From Onchocerca volvulus (lineage: Eukaryota > Nematoda > Chromadorea > Rhabditida > Onchocercidae), in contig HG738138.1 in assembly GCA_000499405.2 (NCBI GenBank), positions 9,856,888 to 9,920,887 on the forward strand: 64,000 bases of DNA. The letters run 5' to 3'. Below the pieces are notes generated by a model. That model was given only the letters and a program-made list of their open reading frames with translations, did no database searches and was not told where the DNA came from. This document shows, one piece after another, positions 1-17,824 of this stretch. The translations under genes and the position numbers were made by a program. Position 1 is the stretch's first letter; each line of letters starts with the position of its first letter.

Positions 1-960
1 CTAAAGGGAAAAAAAACCTGAGTCGAAATATTGAACTGCTCTTATTGAAATCCCTATTCAAAAAAATGATAGAAAAGGGAGCCTTTGTTAGTGCGTGATG
101 ATGATGCGTTTTTATTGGCGCGCGACGGTCATCGACATTGACCCTAGTTGAGGGTTACAAAGAAATGATTAAAAATTATTTATTGCGCTGCTCTTATTCA
201 AATCCCTATTTAAAATGATAGAAAAGGGCGCCCTTAGTGCACGTTGATGATGCGTTTTTGTTGGCGCGCGACGGTCATCGACATTGACCCTAGTTGAGGG
301 TTACAAAGAAATGCTTAAAACTTATTTATTGCGCAAGAGTAAAAAATCAGTAGTATCAATAAAACAAATCTAATGATAAATTTATTAAATGAAAAAGAAG
401 AAAACGACATAAAGGGGAAAAAAGACGAGTTGGTGTATTAAACCATTATCGTTGAAATCCCTATTTAAAAAGTGATAGAAAAGGGTGCCTTTGTTGGCGC
501 GCTAGGGTAATCGACATTGACCTTAGTTGAGGGTTACAAAGGATTAGCTAATTGTTTGTTATTATTCAGTATTTATTGTTTATTATTATTTATTATTATT
601 CAGCATTCTGTATTATTATTCATTATTATTTATTAGTTATAATTTATCACTATCATTATTTATTATTATTTATCATTTAATATTAATTATTATTTATTAC
701 GCAACAGTAAAAAATCAACAATATTAGTAAACCAAATCTAATGATAAATTTATAAAATAAAAAAGAAGAAAACGACTGAAAGAGAAAACTAAAAAAAAAC
801 CCGTGTCGGAGCATTAAACCGCTCCCGTTGCCATCTTATACAAAATGATAGAAAGGGCGCCCTTGTTAGCGCGCGATGATGATGTGCACTTATTGGCGCG
901 CGACGGTCATCACATTGAACCCAGTTTAATTTCTATTATTATTGCTAACCGCATCTTTTA
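1..960. repeat. Degenerate tandem repeat block
   Basis: A unit containing 'tgatagaaaaggg', a GC-rich core 'ttggcgcgcgacggtcat' and 'cattgaccctagttgag' recurs with copies beginning near 67, 216, 473 and 846. A second conserved segment ending in 'aaatccctattt' precedes the first three. Spacing is irregular (about 150, 257 and 373 bases) because AT-rich filler (540-700, TTATTATT-rich) has expanded between copies. No coding potential is evident. A more diverged piece of the same core appears near 5690-5760. The block reaches the window edge, so its full length is unknown. Confidence 0.8.
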
Positions 961-1094
961 CCCAAGAAGAAGAGAGAGATATGGGGGGAAAAATGAGAAT
1001 GGCAGAAAAAAAGATAGGCGGAGGCTAACCGTATCTTTTACTCAAGAAGAAAGATGGGAGAAAAAAGGAGAATAACAGAAAAAAAGGTAGGCGG

Positions 1095-1290
1095 ATCCAA
1101 TAAACTCCAACTCCTCACCTATTTTCAGTTTTCACGGACGTGACACGTGAAAAAACGTAACCATATTTACTTATGAAGAAGGTCGGCTGGAGTAGAAGGT
1201 TGTGCCAAAATTTGAAAAAAATCGGTTGAGAATTTACTGGAGATCGGGCGTGAGTAACAGGTAGCATTTACATTTTTATTTATATATAGA
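1095..1290 (+). mobile_element. Helitron-type terminal fragment
   Basis: The stretch carries the palindromic 'gacgtgacacgtgaaaaa', then 'aaggttgtgccaaaatttga', a 'gagaatttactgg' segment and a terminal 'catttacatttttatttata'. The same order of motifs is found at 22855-22990 (+) and, reverse-complemented, at 18335-18490. Those copies lie beside recognisable Helitron coding fragments, so this is probably a solo end of the same family. No coding remains are attached. Confidence 0.6.
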
Positions 1291-1997
1291 TTAAGCACAA
1301 GAAACACCGTACTATACCAGAGCAATGAATGAGTTGTTTTCTCCGAATTACTACTTGTAAAAAGTGGTTACAGTCTCTCTGGATAATGCTACCGTTTGGT
1401 GCAATTTCACCGGAACTAAAACAGTAATGATTGCTTTGCTATCGCAGCAATGACAACCACGGGACAAGTGATAAGGATATTCTTTAGAAAAGAAGTGAAA
1501 ATGATAACAGCATGAGTATATGCTGTACTGAAATAAAATTGCTTCATTTGCCTCTTTTCATGTTATCAGAAGGATATCTAAGAGTTGCAGGAGTAGTATT
1601 TTGCCCACTGATTGTTTATTAAATGGTCACAACAAGAATAAAATCGTTTCGTATGCGAAAACATCACATCAAGTCTAATTTCTGATCCTTTTCAACAATT
1701 TACATTACTGCTGCAATGTGATTATTTACGAATGTCATCCTCGCAACAACACACTGCCTTGGATCGCAAAGATTACCTCAATTGCACTGGTTTTACCTTT
1801 TTTTTTTTTTTTTTTCAATTAATTGATAAGGGCATGAAAGGAAAATTTAAGGAATGTTTATAAAAATTTATCGAATCGTTGACCAGTGGTACTTCCTTTA
1901 ATATAACATTCCGATATTTCCGAAACCGAGGTTTTATATGTATAAGTATAAAGAATTGGTAGCATTTCGAATGTGCGGGTGACAAGATCCGAAAAAG

Positions 1998-2213
1998 ATG
2001 AGAACAGTAGTGAATACATTCTACTTTATACTCCATATTTCAGCACGAACTTCTACTACGAGCTACAACACACAACATCCATCTACGCAAGCCGGTCACA
2101 CCTTGCTGGGCGCAGATAGTCCAACTGCTATTCACAGTGGTAGAGCCTCGTTGGGATCAATCATACGGGGCACCAAGGGACATTTGTCCAGCATTCTTGG
2201 TAGTGTTACACAG
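1998..2213 (+). CDS. Possible 5' coding exon, perhaps of the JNK gene
   Basis: An open stretch preceded by a pyrimidine-rich 'catatttcag' acceptor and ending at 'acacag|gtttgt' encodes a Ser/Thr/Gly-rich peptide ending SSILGSVTQ. If spliced it runs 2044-2213 and ends in phase 0, matching the phase-0 acceptor of another candidate exon at 7417. An ATG at 1998 is in the same frame and could be an unspliced start. I do not recognise the peptide as a domain. It could belong to an N-terminally extended JNK isoform (over 5 kb of intron) or to a separate gene. Low confidence. Confidence 0.3.
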
Positions 2214-2303
2214 GTTTGTCGCTTTCCGTCGATCGATCATTCATTTAATGCATTATTCCGAGATGCTTCATGCAAAACACTCAAGTCTCCAGTAACGCAG
2301 TAA

Positions 2304-5300
2304 ATAAATAATGAATAATCCTGTCAAGTGGCCAAGAGCTGTCATTTCGATGATAAATGCATGCATGCATGAAACAAGCAATCTTTTCAATCGTAATCTT
2401 TCATGCGACCCGCTAGATCACTCTATTTCAAATTGCAGCGAAACAGTTTATCATTAGCACCGTGGGAATTTACTCCTCATTTGCTATTAGTTGATAGAGA
2501 ATCAACGTTCACGTCAACGCTTCCGTCAATGTCATAATCTAACGTACTAAAGGCGAAATACAGACGTACGGATGATGGAGGGAGAGAGTACGAATTGACA
2601 GGAGAGTACATCGTTAAAGGAAAAGGCCTCTCCCAATGGACTGCCCGTACAACTAGCAGAGTTATACATTTCTCAACTAAACATTGATTTCGATACATAG
2701 ATAGATAGATAGACAGACGTGAACAGGAACAGATAGACTGAAACAGGCAAAGAGAGGAAAGGAAATAGATAAGACAGTTGATATACTGCTGCGAAGTGTC
2801 AATCGATTTTACGACTGTTTCTACTTGAAGGGTCCTTCGGTGGTAGTGGGTCTGTTAATGATATGATATGATATAATATGATGTGATATGCTGGTAAGAT
2901 GGAAGTAAGAGTAAGGACAGAAATGGATATGAAAGAGGGAGATGTTGATAAGCACGATGAGTTGTTTTGTAGGTGCACGTTGTGCATGTGAGCCGCTAAA
3001 ACATAATTCAGTTCAAGCTTAGATTTGTCAAAATATGATTTAGTGGACATTCCCTTTAATAGCATCTGCTAAAGAGAACGGAAAGAGAGAGAGAGAGAAG
3101 GAACGGATGGAACGGGTAGACGTGGTTGATGTCTTAATGACAGTGGCAGAAAGAACAAGTGGCAGTACATGTTAGGGCTGGTACCGTCGTTTATGGATTC
3201 TGATGTTTCCTCAGATCTTTTTGAAATTGACCACCCATCTTACCCTCGTGTTTTCATATTCATATCTCTCGTGGATCCTATCAGACATATTTAATCCATT
3301 TGTCTCACAGAAGATTCACATGCTGCACATCAGTTATTTGATGCTGAAATTTTTGCTTCTTCCGCCAACTGGTCAATGCAGTTATTCAGTTTCGTGGAGA
3401 AGAAATATTAGTGCTGATTATAGTCTTTCGTAACACAATGTCCGGTAGTATCACTCTAACACTATGAACGTTCGATTGGATCAAAATCTATTGGATCAAA
3501 TTCGTACTGCTGCTATCTTGAAATACATGCATCCTCTTCATATTTCTAGACGAAGGCTGAATTGCCAGTCAGTCAGTGCCATATGTCTTCTTGACTTGAT
3601 AACATTCGTCATTGAAATTGAGTAACATGGGATTGTTATATCCTTCATCATTGGATACTTGCTCAATTCATTCCTGTTTACTTTTCAAGATTACAATTCG
3701 TCAAATTCTTCATGATTGTTCCTAACTTGAACTCAGAATAGGCTTAGTGGCAGCGAAACGATGGTATGCAAGCATTGATCCGATATTTTTTTCCAATGGA
3801 AAATGCCATCTGGATTTCAGCGATTCGCTTGGCTAATGGTGATCGGGAGACAGAAATGTTCTTCCGAAGTGTGCTGACCTTTTTTTGCTTCAGCTTCCTG
3901 AATATCGTCACTTTTTTCTTGTCATCAAATATGCAATTAGGTTTGGCGAATGATTACAGTTATTTCATGCGGTTATTTACTGAGTTGGAAGACGTCGTCA
4001 TTTTTTAAATTACTTCCTTATTACCCTATCCATTAATTATCATCCATATTATCTGTCCTACTGAAAATCTGTGTTGCTTATATATTGACATTCTGTTCAA
4101 TTGTTAGAATTCTGATGCATTATAAATATCCGAGATTTATCTCGTCAAATTTATTGCCTGCAAACTTTTCCTCTTTAGAATATTTTAACACTATTCCCTG
4201 TCATTTTTTCGCCTCGTAGCTTGCAAACTTCATAATGGATAAGTCTAATAAATACCTACTCCGTAATAATGGTCACTATTTTTGAATATGAAAATAATTA
4301 AAATCTTTCGGAAAGGTTTCTACGTTATACGATTCCTGTGAGCTATCTTAGATTGGATTTTCCGAGTAAGCATTTTTATAATCTCAAGTAAATGATTATT
4401 TGCTTATGTTGCTTTTCTTCGAACGTTACAATTATCTTCAAATCCAATCAGAAGCTGACTTCAGCCGTTTGTGCAAGCAGTGCATTATTCATTATCTTTG
4501 CATCGTTTTAGTGATATAATTACACAATATCTCCACGATATCTACGCTGAACATTTTTCATGGAATAGGAGTGGTGATATTGATGTAATGATTCTGAATC
4601 ACTACGAGATTTATTCCAAAAGTTTTCTAGCAATCAAGATGTTACCAGATTTTGTATACTTTATTAAAAGATCCAAAGACTGATTAAAATAACAATTATG
4701 CTTATAGACATTGTGACCTATATTCTTCCGAAATCTATTGCAGAGACATGTTTGACATGTCAACCTGTCATCAAAATCCATGGCACAGGACGATCAGACA
4801 TTCCCGATGGCTGCAAAAAAGATTTCCTAGAAAGAGCTTACAGTCCCTACCTAAAAGAAGGATGAGAAAGTGTAACTCATTAAGTATCCTTTATAGCAAC
4901 TCTTTCTTAATTTCTGATTGCCGTGCAATTACTTTTTAATTTTTTGAGCAATTTTATAGTTATAATTTTTTGAAGTAGCTGATTGTACTATTTTCAAGCT
5001 TAAAATCCAGTCATCTAGATTCCAATATCCCAATTTTCCGATACCTAGAAAAAATGGGATAATTTCTTGAGTAATTCCATCGTTAATGCTGTTGACTGTG
5101 AAATGTCTTGTTAGAATTAAATTGCTTCACATCCTTTCTCTCTCTCTCATCAGTCCCATCAAGTTAATCTTTGAGCTTGCTATGTTTGGAAGTAAGCAAA
5201 AAAACTTATCCACAATGAATTCGTACTTTAAAAATTCATAATTTAATCCACAATTGCCATTGCTGTCTAATTCCATTTCCCAAGCTATTTTTGATATCTT

Positions 5301-7416
5301 TTTAAAAAAAACTCTTGTTGTCCTTCATTTACTTTTTCTTTTCTTTTTGTCGCAGATTTTCTATAACCGTGACAGTAATTGTAGCTTCTTGAATTCTGTT
5401 CTCGATCTTCTTAACCGTGAAATTATTGGGAGTTCTTTTTTCTTGTTCTGTAGTTCTCGAAACCTCAAACTTGGGTAATTAAACCTTTATAACGAAAACT
5501 GAGGATACAACACATACGAAACAATTGCAATATCAATCGATCAATACAATTCCACTAATATCAAACGGGCAATTCTCACGATGATAAACAATCCAAACCG
5601 ACCCCAGAAGTATATCCTTCGAAAATGAACTTGTAGTCAGGACCCTCTTTATTTATGGAGGGAGGATTCCGATAGAATTTGATTACAATAAAGCGCTATT
5701 GTTAGCGCCTGAGAGCGTGTCTCCTTTGGCGCATACCTTGACCTCAACAAAAAGTAAAGTACAAAGCTACCTGACCTATAACAGAAAAACATTCACATCC
5801 GATAAGACTAACAATCATTTGTACATATATTGTGATCTCATTGGCATATTTAATCTAATTTTTTAAAGATAATCTGTTTTTTCTTACAATGTATAAATTA
5901 AGATAATCAAAAAATCACTCATTTTCTTATATTCCTCGCGATTTCAGCGACACGTTTTCTTTGGTAAATGATAGCAGCTGATGTTTTCCCAGGTAGGTAA
6001 AAACGGAATAAATTTTATCTTAAATGATTTCATAGTTTTCGATGAAATATCACATTATTCTCTGATCATTTAATTGCCAATCATCTGTTATTAGTTGGAG
6101 ATAATGAGAATATTGTTATTTTTCGATATCTCACTATAAATTGAATTCGCTGTGACAGTGGACCAGCAGCTCTTTTATTTTGCTCTATCTGAAGTGCGCT
6201 TAGAAATTTGGCTCAAATGCATCTGAGGAATTGCTAAATAAGAGCAATATGCTGCTCCTACCGTTTGTCAATGAACGATACCAGTTGCTCTTTCTCTTAT
6301 CACTTTACCGCTGTAATCCTGGGTAACTGAATTTTTTTGACTATTTGTTGACAGTGAGCATGTTTATGCCGTAGTGGAAATTCCCAGAGCATTCAACACA
6401 TTAAAATTCGCATTGATGACAGATGTATTTGTGATTTCATGTGCTTCGTTGTTAGTGAAAATATATTTGAATCGGTTGAGCTGGTATATAATTGCAATGA
6501 GAACACTCATCATTTGTATGACTAGTAGGCGTTCACTATCATTCATCTTATGTAGATTCTATCAGGCTTACCATTACTTCGGAATAACGTGCCGATAAAC
6601 CATTCTATATTGCATGAGGAAAAAGTAGTTTGATTGCAACAAATATAATGCATGTATTCCCTATTTTTAATCAAGTTTAAAAGTGAAATTATTTTTATAT
6701 TTTTCTTTCTTTTTTTGAATTTACCATAACATTACATTACTAAATGATCTAGTTTCCTCTTTCATGAAAATCTATGACACACCACCCAATGATTAGAGTC
6801 AGATTTGTGGAACTTCGACATAAAATAAAACTTTTCTCCATATGTTCCGGATCTCTTGCTGGGACCGGATTACTAGTATTATCTAGTTATTCATTTCAAT
6901 CATTCTGGTATGTTAGTATATTGCTTCATGTTCAAAATATCAATAACTTTAAATATTCTAACCTTATTAGATAATATGCAGGATTATCTTTTAAGTTTAA
7001 GATAAGATATCCACTCTCAACAATCCTAATCGAAAAACGTTGGGAAATACTTTCACGCTACCGAGACGCAGATAGTGAAGTGGAAAAGGTGGTATAGGGA
7101 GTGATTTACTTCTAGGTGTAAATCTCTGTATCCTATTTTCATAAATGATTTAAAATTTGAATTTTTTCGAATGGAAAAACTTGTTTCAAGTAGGTGATAA
7201 AGTGAAAGTGATTGATATTGCTTAATAGCTCAGGCACACAATGGACTACAGTTTACCTTCTGATTGTGACAGTGTATTTTCTGCAGCCCTTTTGCTGTTT
7301 GTTTTATTCTTTTAAGATCTTTGCATGTAATATGCTTGCACTTGCGGAATGTCCGCTCTTGTTCTTTTGAGGTGGGAAATCCTGTAATTGCTGTATACGT
7401 GACATTGTGTTTGCAG
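2304..7416. other. Non-coding stretch, no gene seen
   Basis: AT-rich sequence with no convincing exon. It holds a GATA run (about 2697-2714), a TGATA-type simple repeat (2858-2890) and a GA tract (3083-3100). A piece near 5690-5760 contains 'agcgcctgagagcgtg' and 'ccttgacctcaac' and looks like a decayed copy of the window-start repeat. If the exon at 2044-2213 really belongs to the JNK gene, this whole stretch would be intron. Confidence 0.5.
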
Positions 7417-7517
7417 TGGCTGGGAAGTTCAAATTCAGGAAGTCGTGACGATTGCGAGACAGAAGCTATTTCGCTCGACAGCTGCGCAAGCGTTTTGGAG
7501 CCATCCCATCTTGAAGG
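7417..7517 (+). CDS. Possible alternative 5' exon of the JNK gene
   Basis: A 101-nt stretch bounded by 'tgtttgcag' and 'gaagg|gttagc' encodes WLGSSNSGSRDDCETEAI and continues to LEPSHLEG. It ends in phase 2. Joined to an acceptor at 8610 ('aatttcag|c') the frame runs through VYPTP into the JNK methionine at 8626, so the phases fit an N-terminally extended isoform. The evidence is open frame, codon-like composition, splice signals and phase match only; there is no homology I can name. It may equally belong to an unrelated gene. Confidence 0.4.
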
Positions 7518-8592
7518 GTTAGCTAAAATTTTCACTTTTTCGTATGAAATTTTGACGGAATGAGTTTTTTATTGGATGTAAACATGACTGAAAGTCAAGT
7601 GGCCCATACAAAATCACCTCTAAACGAATGAACAATTTGCATTTTCAAAAATTCTTTAACTCACTATTTTTCTCTCCTCTTTCCTTGTCTCCGTGAAATC
7701 TGCTTGATCACGTTTGAAAGCGATTGTCATTATTATTACTGCCGAAATTTTCTTACAGAAATGGTTAGAAGTCAGTTTATTGTTTCTTATAGATATTTTG
7801 TATCACATAAGTTTAACAAAACCAGATATTGTATATCTAATTTTTTTGAATTGGAAGTAACAAAAACGAAGAGTTGCTAAGTTACTTATATATTCTCCTA
7901 AGATCTACTTCCATAAAAAGTAAGGACATAGTGGGACCCTCACTTGAGGACAAGTTTTGATAATTATTGTTGTTTCAATAAATATATGGTCGATATTGAG
8001 AAAGTAACTGGAAATAACTTAGAGAAATATAAGCTCTAATACCAAGTACTGGTAGAAGGAAGTGCAACATAACAAACAGAAGCGGCTAACGGCTTTTGAT
8101 TTGACTTCATAGAACATTGGTCTACATGGAACTATGATTGATTTCCACGATATTTCCTGTTTATTGTACTGCTGATGGTTACATCCACATCTTCATGTAA
8201 TTCTCCATTACAAGGCACTTCTGTAAATCACAACTTTTTTGACTGTAATCCTCAATTCCCCTTACAGTTAAATTCTTTGGGAAAATGATGTAATGGGAGT
8301 GATATGTGTATACATTCCATCTGCGGTTTAACTTTATCTCCACTACTTTTTCTGTGTACTTCTGGTTTCTTTTTCGAAGTTTCATGTGGAGCGGTAATTT
8401 TCTTTGTCATTTGAAAAGCAACAGCAGTATAAATGAAGGAAGATGTGAGAAGAGCCATCTCAAAACATAGTTGTTGGTCCAATCTCAAATTTATTATTCA
8501 TGCACTGATTGTGTGTAACCTATATTAAAACTTAAAAAGAAATTCAGTGGGAGGTGAAAATATGTAGTTTTCGATTGCCTTGTTAAATCTAG

Positions 8593-14169
<5,577 letters not shown>

Positions 14170-15240
14170 CATCTGTAGTTTTCTATCTGTTTTTTGTTCT
14201 AGTCACTTTATCACTCCTTACCCTAATTAGGAAATATTGATATCATAGTTGTTAGGTAGCTTTATAATGGTTCATTCTGATGAAAATATACTAAATTCTA
14301 TAAGGCATCTCTACGTTGATATTTTTTTGTCTGAAACATGTAGTTTAAGGTCCGCCGTCAGTTTTGTGGAACCTTATTGGATTTGTGCAGAAATAAATGA
14401 TGCGTCTTGGAATTCCGTTCCATAAAAATATTTACACACTGTTGACTGGTGTTTTATTTTCGTATAATTTGATATAGTTTGCTGAAATATTTAAGTGCTG
14501 ATAGTCGGTGAATGTTTATTATGCAGTATATTCAAGCGTGGACCACAAGCTGCTAAAATAGTTATAAGTTTTAGGAACGATCAAATTTTTTTCTGAATTC
14601 ACTTCAAAAAATTGAGATTTATCTATATACTGAGTCAATGTAATCTATAAATCTGTTCAACTTAGATGAGATTGTAGAATTTAGTTGTTAAAAACGTCCA
14701 TCAGTGAATGTCTGAATTGCAAACAGAGATCATAAATGATATTTCGTATTGCCTCATAGTAAATTACGCAAAAAAAGTTTTGGCTTTAATAGAATTCCAG
14801 TTGATGCAGTAGTATCCAGCAATCATTATGAAGAATTTGCAATAAAGCTTGCCAAATCCAAGGTTGCTTTTCACTATGATCTTGTAGTTGAACGGAGTAT
14901 AAAGACCTTTGTTTAGTTCATTACAGGTTAAGCTGCTAACCCTTTCTTACCATTATAGTTTTTTATGAGTTATTCATCGAAATGTGTTTAATAAAACGTT
15001 TCTATCAAAGTGCATAAAATATTTCTGATTTATGTTTGTATTCTGCATAATTCACTTTTAGAAATGTTAAGCCCAAATCCTTTGTGTTGGCTGGAGTTTG
15101 CAAACATGTGCATGATGAATTATCCCACAATCTTTTGTTATGTACAAAACAGCTTATATTCCTTATTTTTCGTCCCTTACATTGCGGATGTAGTCAGACA
15201 GTATAATGGCTCATTAGGCAGTATCTCTACTTAATTATAT
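14170..15240. other. 3' flank of the JNK gene, no further gene seen
   Basis: Follows the JNK stop codon. 'aataaatgatg' near 14393 and 'aataaaacg' near 14990 could serve as polyadenylation signals. No coding exon could be supported. Confidence 0.5.
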
Positions 15241-15244
15241 ATAT

Positions 15245-15510
15245 ATATATGTATATACTAGCTGGACCGGGTCATGCGGAGCGATGGCCGATCCAGCTAG
15301 TCTATATAAATGAAAATATCAATGTTGGTTCAAAATCTTAAGTCTCCAAAATTCTTAAACACGAACCATATCTATATCAGTTGAAAATCTTAGATATCGG
15401 AAAGTTCTTACCGATTGCTCCGGAGTTTTGACACATTGCATTCGAATATGCGCATATTTTTATACAGCGTCACTGTAGCTCAGTCTAGTTATGTGGAAAA
15501 AAGAATGGTG
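15245..15510 (+). mobile_element. Helitron-like terminal fragment with hairpin
   Basis: A (TA)n run leads into 'actagctgga ... tccagctagt', a perfect 10-bp stem (about 15257-15301) with a GC-rich loop, directly followed by 'tctatataaatgaaaat'. Downstream 'cattcgaatatgcgcat' recurs at about 18932-18950 inside the Helitron nest. Hairpin plus shared terminal motif suggest a transposon end; which end it is cannot be decided by eye. Confidence 0.5.
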
Positions 15511-15679
15511 TTGGGAAAAAACTGGTATTTTGTAATTTGATTTGTAGTTTGGCTGGAGACTGATTCTTGCTATTATGATTCGGCTAGATCAGCAATAGGT
15601 GTGAAGAGGTTTTTTGTATCTTGGGGGACAGAAATGAATGCTGTTGAGAAAGATTTATTAATTGATGAAGTATTGATTG

Positions 15680-15880
15680 ATGAAGAGTGACTCTTCGTAA
15701 CAAACAATTATCAGAGAATATCCAGGCAAATTGATCACTGGGTTATTCTTTCCTTTGTCGCTGATAGAGAAGAATACTATTCAAGTGAATTGTCAGATTA
15801 TTGCTGCTGTTATGTCGCTTTGAACTGTAGAACTGGAATCCTTCGATTTTCGAACTGTTGCTTTTGTTGCGTCGATCTTT
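15680..15880 (+). repeat. Dispersed repeat, copy 1
   Basis: Resembles 37340-37460: both contain 'gagaatatcca/gaaaatatccaa', '...aaattgatcactgggttatt / aaattaatcattgggttta' and 'tcctttgtcgct', followed by a 'gtcgatctt' region. The similarity is imperfect, consistent with old copies of one element. No open reading frame is shared. Confidence 0.55.
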
Positions 15881-15889
15881 GTCACTTAT

Positions 15890-16930
15890 CTATGAATTGG
15901 AAGATCCATGAATGTTTTGGTAGTAAATATGTTGTTTGTCCTCCCTTTGGGGTAAATATGTTTGTCGTCCCGCCACTTCGCTTTTAGTATTCCTTGGTCA
16001 GCGTCAAATACGATTCCGTGTTCAGCAATCATGCAATTATAATCGCCTGCATTCCGGTACAACCCAGCTGACCTTTAAATTGACATCCAGAAATATCAAA
16101 ACTCGAATCTAAAATATTCTGATCATGTTTCAATACAGAATTCTTTTATTGGTAGATTTGTCACGACACTGTTGGAGTCACAAAGGGAGAGCACCAAAGA
16201 TCGGAAATCAATGAAGATTGGATTACGCGATGGTTAAGACTAATTATTAAGAGAGAAAGATTCAAAGGAAACCAAGCATTCTCCATGTATAATATGCTTT
16301 GTTCCGATAACAATGGAAATGTCTAATACATATTCATTGTTTGTGCAAGCTATTAAATGGTTGTCCAATAAACTTGAATTGTCATGTAAAGGGCTACTTA
16401 TTGACCAAAGGGACTTTTGATAGAAGCGTCGCAAAATGAACTTCTCACGCTCTCCTATGTGACTGATGTGACTTAACAGTTCACTGGTTACTGACAGGCT
16501 ACATTTATTAAGATTAAAATATGCAATATTTCTTTTTTGTTCAGCAGTTATGTGATTCAATTTTTTAATATGTTACACTTTATTTTTGTGAAAAGATGCA
16601 AGTAAAGAATTATGCCAATAAAAAGTTTGTGATAGACAGAAATGTACGTATGAGGCGTTCTCTTCAATATACTTGTGCGAAGCAGTGTAATGATACCCAT
16701 AGTTGAAGATACATGAGGTAGGCAATAATATTTAAGTGTATTATCTTTGGGACAATGAGATTCGAATCCGTATTGTTCTGGAAAGTCTTCTGGAGAATTC
16801 ATTGTTCAAAACAATGAATTTCGAAACAATGTCACTATGCTTTTAAATTTTTGCTTATATTCTTTTTTCGGAATCCTGTGATTAAAATTGAGTTGTGCTA
16901 TTGTTCTTTCCTTTTTTATTGACGAGTAAG
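15890..16930. other. Non-coding stretch before the receptor relic
   Basis: No supported exon. Open frames on the minus strand at 16240-16802 have no recognisable domain, no splice context and no internal similarity, and are treated as chance. Confidence 0.4.
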
Positions 16931-16939
16931 TAAGTTCTG

Positions 16940-17824
16940 ATGGCTAAAAGAAACTTCGTGGAACTAGAAGGCCAGCTATACCAGGGTCTTCTGTATGATT
17001 ATAACAAAATTCCATGTCCAATTAAAAATGGCACCGATGTTCTAACAGCAAATTTGGGCGCATCATCAGTCCGAATTATTGACGTGGTAGGTAAATTAAA
17101 GTCATTATTACTATTGTGACATCGGTTTTCTATTTCATGATGATTTTATTTTAGGATGAAAAGAATCAAATCCTGACGACAAATTTATGGCTTGAGATGG
17201 TAATTCCCTCCCATACTGTTCTCCTAAAATTTCCATTTGTTACAAGAAAAAAAAAAAGATCAATTTATTATTCTTTTCTTTTCGGAAAATGCACCTTTGT
17301 TCACGATTTCAGCAATGGAACGATTCAAAATTAATTTGGTATCCATAAAAATTCAGTGGTATTACAACATTACATATCCTCAGCAATCAAATTTGGACTC
17401 CTGATCTTGTGTTATATTATAAGTATGAGTGCATTCAGAATTGTTGACATCGAGAAAGATCTTGAGTTGGGAAAATATTGCCCATGAACTTGGCAAAAAA
17501 TTGCATATAGTGAAGATATTGCCTATGAATTTCGAAAAAATTGCTTATAGTGCAGCAGGTGATCCGGATATAACGATTTATACGGATGCTGTTGTGGCTT
17601 ACGATGGATGTGTTCTGTGGCAGCCGCCAGCCATTTACAAATCTTTTCATCCGGCCAGTTTTCTTAATCAAGAAAAACTGCTTAATTTTTATTCCCTCTT
17701 CCGTTAGCTAAAATTGTAATTTCGAATTGATGGTTGGTTTTCATATGATTCCAGCAATGCAAGATGAAATTTGGCGCCTTATTTTACACTGGTTATTATG
17801 TCGATTTTAAACAACTTTCACAAG
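16940..17824 (+). pseudogene. Relic of a nicotinic-type Cys-loop receptor subunit (ligand-binding domain only)
   Basis: Five exon-like blocks keep receptor order: 16940-17086 (LLYDYNKIPCPIKNG ... SVRIIDV), 17155-17199 (DEKNQILTTNLWLEM), 17313-17422 (QWNDSKLIWYP ... IWTPDLVLYY), 17551-about 17645 (GDPDITIYTDAVV ... LWQPPAIYKSF) and 17755-17824 (CKMKFGALFYTGYYVDF). These match the N-terminal ligand-binding domain of acetylcholine-gated channel subunits, including the loop-A WTPD and the WxPPAIYKS segment. It is broken: a TAA at 17346-17348 sits where the family usually has Glu in WNPE, the exon carrying the first Cys-loop cysteine and the FPFD motif is absent, there is no signal peptide, and no M1-M4 channel segments follow before repeats begin at 18335. 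Splice phases are otherwise still coherent, so decay is fairly recent. Confidence 0.8.

Noticed and set aside
16735..16775. tRNA-like B-box ('gattcgaatcc')
   Set aside because: The flanking bases do not pair as a T-stem and no acceptor, D or anticodon stems could be built on either strand.
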